Shown piece by piece: positions 1 through 5,568 of a DNA stretch of 5,568 nucleotides. Position numbers and translations under genes: made by a program. The DNA comes from Candidatus Methanovirga meridionalis (GTDB lineage Archaea > Methanobacteriota > Methanobacteria > Methanobacteriales > Methanobacteriaceae). The notes beneath the pieces are model-generated. The model did no database searches and was not told the DNA's origin. It was given only the letters and a program-made list of their open reading frames with translations. Each line of letters opens with the position of its first letter. Positions within the stretch are counted from its first letter, which is position 1. The stretch is taken from the NCBI GenBank assembly GCA_031289325.1, contig JAITPS010000130.1, positions 1-5,568 of the forward strand, written 5' to 3'.

Positions 1-35
1 ATTTCATATAAATTATTGATTATTATATTAAGAAC

Positions 36-110
36 TCATTGCTTTTCTTTGAATTTCTCATTATTTACAATGTTTTTAGCTGTTTTAATTAATTTTAATA
101 TATATTCCAT
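36..110 (-). CDS. Doubtful 24-codon reading frame downstream of vgrG
   Basis: An ATG at 110, 20 bases after the vgrG stop, opens a frame of 24 codons (MEYILKLIKTAKNIVNNEKF and four more residues), ending in TGA at 36-38. It is lysine- and asparagine-rich and could form one amphipathic helix. The nearest purine-rich site (TAGG) is weak and a little far upstream. It could be a tiny gene, the stub of a decayed gene, or chance. No longer frame continues it to the left edge, where all frames hold stops. The rest of positions 1-130 is plain AT-rich sequence with no terminator that I can see. Confidence 0.2.
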   Translation of the reverse strand: MEYILKLIKTAKNIVNNEKFKEKQ

Positions 111-130
111 TTTATATAAACCTATATTGT

Positions 131-1762
131 TTATGATTTTTTAGCTATTTCTGGTGATTGTAGATAATTGGCATTGGATACATAAGAATCTAATATTTTT
201 GTTTGAATATTATAAGAATTATCATATTTAGCATTCAAAGTCGTTATAATTTCTAATTTTTTTGCCGATATCATTTCTTTGCTATCTGTTGCACTAACCA
301 ATAAATTTTTTGCAGATATTGACATATTTTCATCTACATGCATCATATATTCATTCACGCTTCTCATAGACATTGTATCGTTGGATGTTAGTTTAAAATC
401 AACATCAGTAACCATATCTATCAATTTTTTTGCATACATGTTGAACTTATCATAATTTAATCTAAATTCAAAATATGCTTTCCCTTTTTTTTCTATAGGT
501 AATGTGTAATTCCTAACATCAGGATTGCTAAATCTTCCATTACCACTGTTATTTATCACTCCAGATACATAAGCACTTGATTCTTCATTATTTTTAAATC
601 TTACCAAGACATTATCATTTAATTCTGGAGTACAGAAATATCCTGTATTTGTTTGTGAATATGGGGTATTATACGGAACAATAAAATAATTTTCCTTTCC
701 TTGGCAATTTATCATATCATTAAAAGCGTTTAATTTTTGGTGTGCTTCCTGATTCCATTTATTTTCCTCTACTGTTTTAAAAATTCCATTACTAAAATTT
801 ACTGCCATTATTGCTATATCTTCACTGCCATCATTACCTGGAACACCGACAATCCTAGCTTCTATAGTTGAATTTGAAATATTTTCATTTACTAGATATT
901 TATAAGTATATTCATATGGTCTTAGCTCATATTCTCCATAAAATTTATCTTCACTATAGTTAATCTCAGCTTTTGTGATATATCCAAAATTTCTCTTATT
1001 TTCTTCTTCAACATTATCTCCGAGCAAATAAAAATCTGACGATTCCAATTTATGAAAAACTGTAAAATATTTATCAAAAAGTCTTTTAACATTTCCATGT
1101 TTTAATTCCCATTTTTTATTTATAGATATATCTTTTGAAAATCCTAGAGTAATAGCTCCATTTTCTGTATTGAAAACGCCTAACCCTATTTGAGACATTA
1201 TTCTTATTAAAAACTGCCAGTCAGTTTCAAAAAATTGAATAACAATTTTTTTCTTTATGGATTTATACAAATTTTCATTTAAAAGACCGCTCTTTTCTCC
1301 ATTGTTACCATTAATTCCAACAATATTAATAAATTTGTTTCTACTCAATAGATCGTTGATAATATCTATATATTTTATGCTAGAATTCTGATAAACTCTA
1401 AAATTGATATCTCTGTCCATTCCTTCACTTTTGGAAAATACCGATGCTTCTACTCCTATTCCATCATCATATTCTTCACAAGTACCACCCCATTGTACTA
1501 TTCCAGAAAAATATTTTCTTTCATTTAATAATACTGTTATTTCACTGCCAATATCAATAGAGGTAGTTCCAGATTCGTGACGTCCAAATTGCCAATCATT
1601 TTCATGATCTTTTTTTATAATAAATTTCATGTATAGTTCTGTATGTTTGTTTACTTCAGAATTCATTTTGAATTCTACCAGGTTATAAGTATTTCTATCA
1701 AGTGTTTTACTATTTAGTACTATTTCAAAATTTTCTTGTGCCATGTTCTTTGTTATTTCCAT
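131..1762 (-). CDS. vgrG: VgrG/gpD-family spike protein of a contractile injection system
   Basis: This is probably the trimeric spike (hub plus needle) of a contractile injection system, at the tip of the tube under the baseplate. Residues are numbered from the ATG at 1762. The N-terminal ~210 residues look like the gpD/gp27 hub. The clearest mark is at about 174-197, where FFETDWQFLIRIMSQIGLGVF matches the family pattern of an aromatic residue, E-(S/T)-D-W-x-F, then a helix ending in G. Residues ~360-410 resemble the gp5 OB-fold: a proline-rich lead, then ELNDNVLVRFKNN and AYVSGVINN. The last ~90 residues are short alternating polar/hydrophobic stretches, as expected for a beta-helical needle, and I see no C-terminal toxin domain. 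I chose ATG at 1762 because AGGAG lies 8 bases upstream. The longer reading with GTG at 1771 would put that site inside the start codon. The gene is last in the run, 118 bases after its upstream neighbour. The family call is firm; T6SS versus extracellular system is open. Confidence 0.86.
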   Translation of the reverse strand: MEITKNMAQENFEIVLNSKTLDRNTYNLVEFKMNSEVNKHTELYMKFIIKKDHENDWQFGRHESGTTSIDIGSEITVLLNERKYFSGIVQWGGTCEEYDDGIGVEASVFSKSEGMDRDINFRVYQNSSIKYIDIINDLLSRNKFINIVGINGNNGEKSGLLNENLYKSIKKKIVIQFFETDWQFLIRIMSQIGLGVFNTENGAITLGFSKDISINKKWELKHGNVKRLFDKYFTVFHKLESSDFYLLGDNVEEENKRNFGYITKAEINYSEDKFYGEYELRPYEYTYKYLVNENISNSTIEARIVGVPGNDGSEDIAIMAVNFSNGIFKTVEENKWNQEAHQKLNAFNDMINCQGKENYFIVPYNTPYSQTNTGYFCTPELNDNVLVRFKNNEESSAYVSGVINNSGNGRFSNPDVRNYTLPIEKKGKAYFEFRLNYDKFNMYAKKLIDMVTDVDFKLTSNDTMSMRSVNEYMMHVDENMSISAKNLLVSATDSKEMISAKKLEIITTLNAKYDNSYNIQTKILDSYVSNANYLQSPEIAKKS

Positions 1763-1770
1763 CTTTATCA

Positions 1771-1775
1771 CTCCT
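1771..1775 (-). promoter_or_regulatory. Shine-Dalgarno site that fixes the vgrG start
   Basis: Minus-strand AGGAG lies 8 bases before the ATG at 1762, an ideal spacing. An in-frame GTG at 1771-1769 overlaps the last G of this site and cannot be served by it, so the ATG is the likely start and the protein is 543 rather than 546 residues. Confidence 0.75.
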
Positions 1776-1805
1776 CTTAAAACTTATAATTATTAAGGTA
1801 TTTGC

Positions 1806-1822
1806 AAGATATGAACTATCTT
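1806..1822. repeat. Perfect 6-bp inverted repeat, AAGATA-5 nt-TATCTT
   Basis: The two arms, 1806-1811 and 1817-1822, are perfect reverse complements around a TGAAC centre, inside the vgrG leader. Each arm has only one G/C pair, so an RNA hairpin would be weak. On the plus strand a T-run follows, but no plus-strand gene ends there. It could be a protein-binding operator or chance in an AT-rich gap. Confidence 0.3.
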
Positions 1823-1880
1823 TTTTATAATTTTTTTATTTAATAAATTATATATTTAATCATCATTTTAGAACATCACA

Positions 1881-2261
1881 TCACTCTATTTTATCTTCTT
1901 GTTCTTTTGCCATACAACATATCAATTTGATAAAATTAAAAGGGTTATATCTTTTTTTGTCTTTTTCGGGAATTATAGAATAAAGAGATTTTATTGGATC
2001 AACCCATTTTTTACTTTTTTCATCTTTTTTACTTAATATTTCCATTACTTCTGGTATTTTCAATTTTTGAGCTGTTCTCATGATTCTTAATATGTCAAAA
2101 GCTGCTCCTGCTATTTTTTTATCAAATAATAGTATATCTAATTTTTCTTCTGGAGTTAGTATAATTCTCTTAGGTTTTTCTTTCTTTTTGTAAGAAAAGT
2201 CATAAAAACAATTATTAAGATGAATAAAATTAAAAAATTTCATATTATATCTTTCTATCAT
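1881..2261 (-). CDS. Hypothetical 126-residue basic helical protein, spike-cluster associated
   Basis: I do not recognise a family. The protein is small and lysine-rich. The N-terminal ~25 residues are rich in aromatic residues and asparagine (NFIHLNNCFYDF). A basic stretch KKKEKPKR follows at 25-32. A probably helical core runs over ~36-78 (TPEEKLDILLFDKK, then AGAAFDILRIMRTAQKLKIPEVMEIL). There is a second helical patch at 106-118 (NPFNFIKLICCMAKE), and the end is acidic. It has no signal peptide and no clear membrane segment, so it is probably cytoplasmic. The start at 2261 is supported by AGGGGA 9 bases upstream, which overlaps the TAG stop of the preceding gene and implies coupled translation. 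A later in-frame ATG at 2243 has only a weak site. Position between the DUF4280 and vgrG genes suggests an accessory role such as adaptor, chaperone or immunity factor, but that is inference from context. Confidence 0.8.
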   Translation of the reverse strand: MIERYNMKFFNFIHLNNCFYDFSYKKKEKPKRIILTPEEKLDILLFDKKIAGAAFDILRIMRTAQKLKIPEVMEILSKKDEKSKKWVDPIKSLYSIIPEKDKKRYNPFNFIKLICCMAKEQEDKIE

Positions 2262-2270
2262 ACTTTGTCA

Positions 2271-2276
2271 TCCCCT
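2271..2276 (-). promoter_or_regulatory. Shine-Dalgarno site overlapping the upstream stop codon
   Basis: Minus-strand AGGGGA begins inside the TAG stop codon (2277-2275) of the 265-residue gene and sits 9 bases before the ATG at 2261. The arrangement indicates that the two unknown proteins are translated from one message, probably coupled. Confidence 0.6.
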
Positions 2277-3072
2277 ATTGTCTCTTCACATTTATAAATA
2301 TATTTTTTTCTGCAAATTTATATCTTTTTAAATCCCTCATTTCCTCTGCAAAAAATGATATTTTACTATCAAATGTTTCTAATCCATTAGAAAATATATA
2401 TGTACCCTCTATACTTGTATTTACAAAAAATTTCTTCTCTTTTGGCAATACTATTATTTTCCTTAGTTCATTTTCTAAACTTAGTCCTACTGTTTTGGTA
2501 TCTCCTTTTCCAGAAAAAGTAATTTTGGTTTTTTCAACATCATCATAGATAATTTTAGATGAATATTTGACATTATATTCAACATATCCTCGAGCCAAGA
2601 GTCCAAATATTTTCAATTTTGTCTCTATATCATTTTTTTCTAATTCGTTTAAATTTAAATCATTAAAAAATGGTAATAACCAATAGTTTTTTAATGCTTC
2701 TGATACATATCCTTCGTCTTCAAATATGTTAGATAGATACATAATAATATCTGCAATAGACTCATCATATGTGGGATCATAAAGTATTTTATATTTCGTT
2801 TTCTTCCAACATTCCATAATTTCATTGATATTATCTATTTCTTTTGTCGTTTTATTAAGTATGATATTTTTAAAGGCATTATTTGTATGTGATAACATTA
2901 TTAATTCTTCCATTTTATTATTATCAATTTCGTCTGGTTCTGAAATAAATTGTATAGTGTTTTCGTCTTCTATTATACTTAATCTTTGTTCATTAATATC
3001 TTCTTTTTCAATAACTTCTTCGTTATTTATATATTTTATATCATTTTCTTTTAAAGTTAAGATATAATTCAT
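2275..3072 (-). CDS. Hypothetical 265-residue acidic protein between PAAR-like and VgrG genes
   Basis: I do not recognise a family. The first ~60 residues are strongly acidic and look like a loose beta/coil segment (NNEEVIEKEDINEQ, ISEPDEID). Residues ~60-165 are predominantly helical, with aromatic clusters at 103-118 and 121-137 (GYVSEALKNYWLLPFF). The remaining ~100 residues look beta-rich, with alternating patterns at 163-190, 205-228 and 233-241. No signal peptide or membrane segment is visible, so a cytoplasmic location is likely. The start is well supported: AGGGGG lies 7 bases before the ATG at 3072. The gene begins 30 bases after the DUF4280 gene and ends 13 bases before the 126-residue gene, so it belongs to the same operon. 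Loading or adaptor proteins often sit between tip, hub and effector genes in injection-system clusters, which makes that the leading guess. An effector or immunity role is not excluded. Confidence 0.85.
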   Translation of the reverse strand: MNYILTLKENDIKYINNEEVIEKEDINEQRLSIIEDENTIQFISEPDEIDNNKMEELIMLSHTNNAFKNIILNKTTKEIDNINEIMECWKKTKYKILYDPTYDESIADIIMYLSNIFEDEGYVSEALKNYWLLPFFNDLNLNELEKNDIETKLKIFGLLARGYVEYNVKYSSKIIYDDVEKTKITFSGKGDTKTVGLSLENELRKIIVLPKEKKFFVNTSIEGTYIFSNGLETFDSKISFFAEEMRDLKRYKFAEKNIFINVKRQ

Positions 3073-3102
3073 TATATAACCCCCTAATTTTTTGTGGTAT
3101 TA

Positions 3103-3807
3103 TTAATCTCCATTTTCTTTGCAGTTGGCATCAATTATGCTTACTGTTCCACCTCGTACACAGCTTATTTCACTTGTATTTAGCAGTTGCTTTTGATCAT
3201 CTATTGTTACGCCGGCACTTACAGGATGCCAAGAACCTGCTTGAGCAAAACTACAACTACTTTTACCACATTTTGGAAATTTTATATTGGTTGAACTAAT
3301 CTCCCCTTCAGTTGCTATTAAAAATCCATTATTAGTTTCAATGCCTTGGGATGTAACTGTCAATACTCCTGGAGAAGGACATTTGGGACATGATAATGAT
3401 GCCTTGCTGCAGACAAAGGTCGTTGATGGGATCTTTTTAGTATTTTTTTGATTGACAATGACTTGTATTTCAGCTAAACCGCTGTATAGATCATAATTTT
3501 CATCTGTGCCAAAAATAAAACCAATCTCATCTGCTGCATGTTCTTTGTTTTTATTTAAAATTCCTATTTTCATTGATGTTTTAAATGAACTCCCCTCTTC
3601 TACCTCATCATTATCTACAAACTCATAAAAATTTTCCAATATTTCTATGTTCTGATCTAATAGCTCTTCAAGTGCTCTAATATGTGTCGGAAGATAGCCT
3701 TCTTTCTTTACAAGCTTTAAAATCCTTCTTTTAAACATTTCATTTAGTTCTTTACTTTTTTCTTTCTTATTTACTACAATAAATGCATGATCAGACAATA
3801 AACTCAT
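3103..3807 (-). CDS. DUF4280 (PAAR-like) spike-tip protein with N-terminal extension
   Basis: The C-terminal half, residues ~127-228, carries the layout of the DUF4280 family, regarded as PAAR-like tips that cap VgrG-type spikes. It opens with TTFVCSKASLSC, passes through an NIKFPKCGKSSC segment at 174-185, and ends with LLNTSEISCVRGGTVSIID at 208-226, the usual closing pattern of S-x-x-x-C-x-x-G-G. Cysteines at 133, 140, 143, 180, 185 and 216 could bind metal, as the classic PAAR tip binds zinc. Residues 1-~125 are an unrecognised extension: a lysine-rich helical part (~14-65), an acidic stretch (FVDNDEVEEG), then a beta-like part (~75-120). Typical DUF4280 proteins are little longer than the domain. 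The gene overlaps the lipase-like gene by up to 17 bases. The ATG at 3807 has AGGAG directly against it; an in-frame TTG at 3798 sits 9 bases from that site and may be the true start, giving 231 residues. Confidence 0.8.
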   Translation of the reverse strand: MSLLSDHAFIVVNKKEKSKELNEMFKRRILKLVKKEGYLPTHIRALEELLDQNIEILENFYEFVDNDEVEEGSSFKTSMKIGILNKNKEHAADEIGFIFGTDENYDLYSGLAEIQVIVNQKNTKKIPSTTFVCSKASLSCPKCPSPGVLTVTSQGIETNNGFLIATEGEISSTNIKFPKCGKSSCSFAQAGSWHPVSAGVTIDDQKQLLNTSEISCVRGGTVSIIDANCKENGD

Positions 3808-5568
3808 CTCCTATAACCCATTTTTCATTATTTGTGGAAAAAATCTTTTTCATAATTGAAGCAGCAACATATGGATCTATTTTTTTATTGGCAGCTTTAT
3901 TTTTTGTCATATAGAAAAAATGTTCAGCTTCACTTCTTGCGTTATCTACATCTACACCAATATTTAAGGTTAAATTTACTTGAACTGCAGTTGTGTCTTT
4001 ATCGGTAAAATAATATCCAATCTTTTCATTTGTATTTTTCTTAGATTTATAATTTGTTTGTACGATTTTAAAAAAATCAAATAAAGTAATAAAAAAATTA
4101 CAGAAATTTAATGGTTCGCTACTCGTATCTATTATCATATGGTTCACGACAGCATTTTTCACTGATTTATAAATAACTGCACGTGAAGCATAACCAGTGC
4201 TTTGTTTATATACTAAATCTCCTATATTAGCTTTGTCTAGAGAAGAGGCGGTTATTAGTTCTTTAAAAAGATGAATTTCTTCCTCTACTGGTAAACGTGA
4301 GGCTGATGGATAAAGAAACATTTCCTTTATTATTTTATTGCCTTTAACCAAAAATACTATAGATTCACCTTTTTTAGAATTCAAAAAAATAAATTCACCA
4401 TCAATACGCTCTATTTTATATTCCAATAAATCTACCAGTAAGGATATTTTTATAAAAGCTTCATAATTTACTTTACATGTAGCAGGAGAAATATTACCAC
4501 CAGAAATATCAAAAAGTGTATTATTCTCTATAATTTCGCCTACAATATATGTAGTAGGATAGCCGTTTATGCCGATTTTTCCTAATACATCTGTAACCTT
4601 TGTCTCTGGTATATCAATACCAGCATAATAAAGATGCCCACTTGAATCTTGAGGATTTGTTATTAGTGCCATTGCAGAAGTTACATTTTTTATGATTTTT
4701 TCGTTTTCTAGTTTTGTAAAAAAATCTATCCACTTTAGATTGTGATTCTCTTTTTTTACATCTTGAATAAATACTCTTACAAATTTGATAGTTAGAGAAA
4801 CACATAGAATAATAGGATTTGTTATTCTTAAACAAAAACCAATTGCAAATGCGAGCAGACTTGCTGTTTTTATAGCGTTTGCTTTACTTGACTCAAGATT
4901 GTAAGAAAAGCTTCCAGCATCTATAGCTGTATCATTTGGAAGAAAATCTGCGATTGATCTAATATTTATAGGATAATGATCAAAAAAACATCTTACTCTA
5001 GTATTATTGAATGTTGCCAGAATTGTTGCTATTTTTCCACCTTCTCCATAGCCTGTAAATATTACATTTTTATTATCTTTTAATGAGATATTATGTTTTT
5101 TAAATAATTCATATGCTATAGTAACTTGTAAATACAATATTTCTTGAGGAATTAGCCCATTATTTAACACCTTATTTATACTTTCTTGGGGTATTTTATT
5201 ATTGTCTTTTTTTATTGCAATTATTATTTGATTACCTCTTTTAGTGATGACTATGCGAACTCCTCTATTTGCTAAATTTATCTCTTCATTTAAAGGAATC
5301 GTAGCTGTTTTTTTAATGACGTCGCATTGCATAATTTTCTTATCTAGTTCAGTTTTATAATTGCCTTGAACAAATTGCTTGTCTAGCACAACTAGCCCAA
5401 ATATTACAATATCTGTACTATATATGTTCCAACCAAGTGCATTTAAAAGATCAATAAAATTGTTAGATGTAGTCAAAGACCCAGCCCAGCTTTTAAAATT
5501 GAAAATACTAAATGCAGTATCAACATGTGCAAGAACATCAATAAAAATAATGACTTTATCAATAATAT
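3791..5568 (-). CDS. Class-3-lipase-like protein with degenerate nucleophile elbow, 5' partial
   Basis: The frame is open to the right edge with no stop and no ATG, GTG or TTG between 5568 and the TTG at 5476; those 30 codons read like protein (for example FIDVLAHVDTAFSIFNFKSW). The TTG lacks a ribosome-binding site, so the true start is probably outside the window. Residues are numbered from the TTG. Helix ~110-128, strand NVIFTGYGEGGKIATILATF at ~137-156 and the preceding strands at 71-90 match the core of class 3 lipases, where the elbow reads T-G-H-S-L-G-G. Here it reads T-G-Y-G-E-G-G, so the nucleophile position (144) is glycine. The usual F-R-G-T oxyanion segment is also not visible (IAIKKDN instead). 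Residues ~203-238 form a hydrophobic hairpin (ASLLAFAIGFCL, PIILCVSLTI). The C-terminal ~320 residues are unrecognised, with no signal peptide in view. It overlaps the DUF4280 gene and is the likely cargo or effector of the module; loss of hydrolase activity is inferred. Confidence 0.65.
   Translation of the reverse strand, partial: IIDKVIIFIDVLAHVDTAFSIFNFKSWAGSLTTSNNFIDLLNALGWNIYSTDIVIFGLVVLDKQFVQGNYKTELDKKIMQCDVIKKTATIPLNEEINLANRGVRIVITKRGNQIIIAIKKDNNKIPQESINKVLNNGLIPQEILYLQVTIAYELFKKHNISLKDNKNVIFTGYGEGGKIATILATFNNTRVRCFFDHYPINIRSIADFLPNDTAIDAGSFSYNLESSKANAIKTASLLAFAIGFCLRITNPIILCVSLTIKFVRVFIQDVKKENHNLKWIDFFTKLENEKIIKNVTSAMALITNPQDSSGHLYYAGIDIPETKVTDVLGKIGINGYPTTYIVGEIIENNTLFDISGGNISPATCKVNYEAFIKISLLVDLLEYKIERIDGEFIFLNSKKGESIVFLVKGNKIIKEMFLYPSASRLPVEEEIHLFKELITASSLDKANIGDLVYKQSTGYASRAVIYKSVKNAVVNHMIIDTSSEPLNFCNFFITLFDFFKIVQTNYKSKKNTNEKIGYYFTDKDTTAVQVNLTLNIGVDVDNARSEAEHFFYMTKNKAANKKIDPYVAASIMKKIFSTNNEKWVIGDEFIV
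3808..3812 (-). promoter_or_regulatory. Shine-Dalgarno site that argues for a TTG start of the DUF4280 gene
   Basis: Minus-strand AGGAG touches the ATG at 3807 with no spacer, which is too close for normal initiation. The in-frame TTG at 3798-3796 (codon 4 of the longer reading) is 9 bases away. Either start overlaps the end of the upstream lipase-like gene, so the two are probably translationally coupled. Confidence 0.55.

Larger units (their letters stand above)
1763..1880 (-). promoter_or_regulatory. AT-rich intergenic leader of vgrG
   Basis: This is the only sizeable gap inside the gene run (118 bases); the other junctions are 13 bases, 30 bases or an overlap. It is almost all A/T on both strands, with A-runs at about 1825-1842. 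I looked for sigma-70 boxes reading toward vgrG. TATAAG at 1788-1783 and TTGCAA at 1807-1802 are present but only 13 bases apart, so I do not call a defined promoter. A separate promoter or mRNA processing site for vgrG is an inference from the gap length alone. I see no GC-rich stem with a U-tract that would end transcription on the minus strand. Confidence 0.35.

Noticed and set aside
1..7. ATG at 7 on the minus strand as the start of a next gene
   Set aside because: There is no G-containing ribosome-binding site upstream, and only two codons are in the window.
131..400. C-terminal toxin domain on VgrG ('evolved' VgrG)
   Set aside because: The tail after the OB-fold is short (about 130 residues) and looks like repetitive needle strands, with no separate globular domain or catalytic motif visible.
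1783..1807. Sigma-70 promoter for vgrG (TTGCAA and TATAAG)
   Set aside because: The two boxes are only 13 bases apart; in such AT-rich sequence single box matches carry little weight.
1806..1842. Hairpin plus T-run read as a rho-independent terminator
   Set aside because: The T-run follows the stem only on the plus strand, where no gene ends, and the six-base arms contain a single G/C pair each.
2825..3067. Plus-strand 80-codon frame rich in Ile/Ser/Phe
   Set aside because: It lies wholly inside the well-supported 265-residue minus-strand gene, and its hydrophobic composition is what the complement of acidic, AT-rich coding sequence produces.
4614..4835. Minus-strand 73-codon frame rich in Lys/Ser/Cys
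   Set aside because: It is an alternative frame within the lipase-like gene, with no ribosome-binding site and low-complexity composition.

Overview
The window is strongly A/T-dominated (by eye roughly a quarter G+C). All convincing genes lie on the minus strand, most behind G-rich Shine-Dalgarno sites such as AGGAG or AGGGGG. This suits a low-GC bacterium such as a Firmicute (clostridial type) or a member of the Fusobacteriota; the sequence alone does not decide between them. There are no rRNA, tRNA, CRISPR or transposase sequences.

In transcription order (right to left) the layout is: (1) a large gene at 5568-3791, open through the right edge, encoding a class-3-lipase-like protein whose nucleophile-elbow serine is replaced by glycine; (2) a DUF4280 (PAAR-like) spike-tip protein with a ~125-residue N-terminal extension, overlapping gene 1; (3) an unrecognised 265-residue acidic protein; (4) an unrecognised 126-residue basic helical protein, whose ribosome-binding site overlaps the stop codon of gene 3; (5) after a 118-base AT-rich gap holding a small inverted repeat, a VgrG/gpD-type spike protein of about 543 residues. 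The last 130 bases downstream of vgrG hold only a doubtful 24-codon reading frame.

Taken together this is a spike-and-cargo module of a contractile injection system (T6SS-like or extracellular, tailocin-like). VgrG forms the hub and needle and the DUF4280 protein is the likely tip. The lipase-like protein is the likely cargo or effector, and the two unknown proteins between tip and hub are candidates for adaptor, chaperone or immunity factors. Sheath, tube, baseplate and ATPase genes are not in the window, so the type of machine cannot be settled here.

The most interesting points are the apparently disarmed lipase fold with a hydrophobic hairpin insert, the extended PAAR-like protein, and the two unassigned proteins held in a tight operon with the spike genes.
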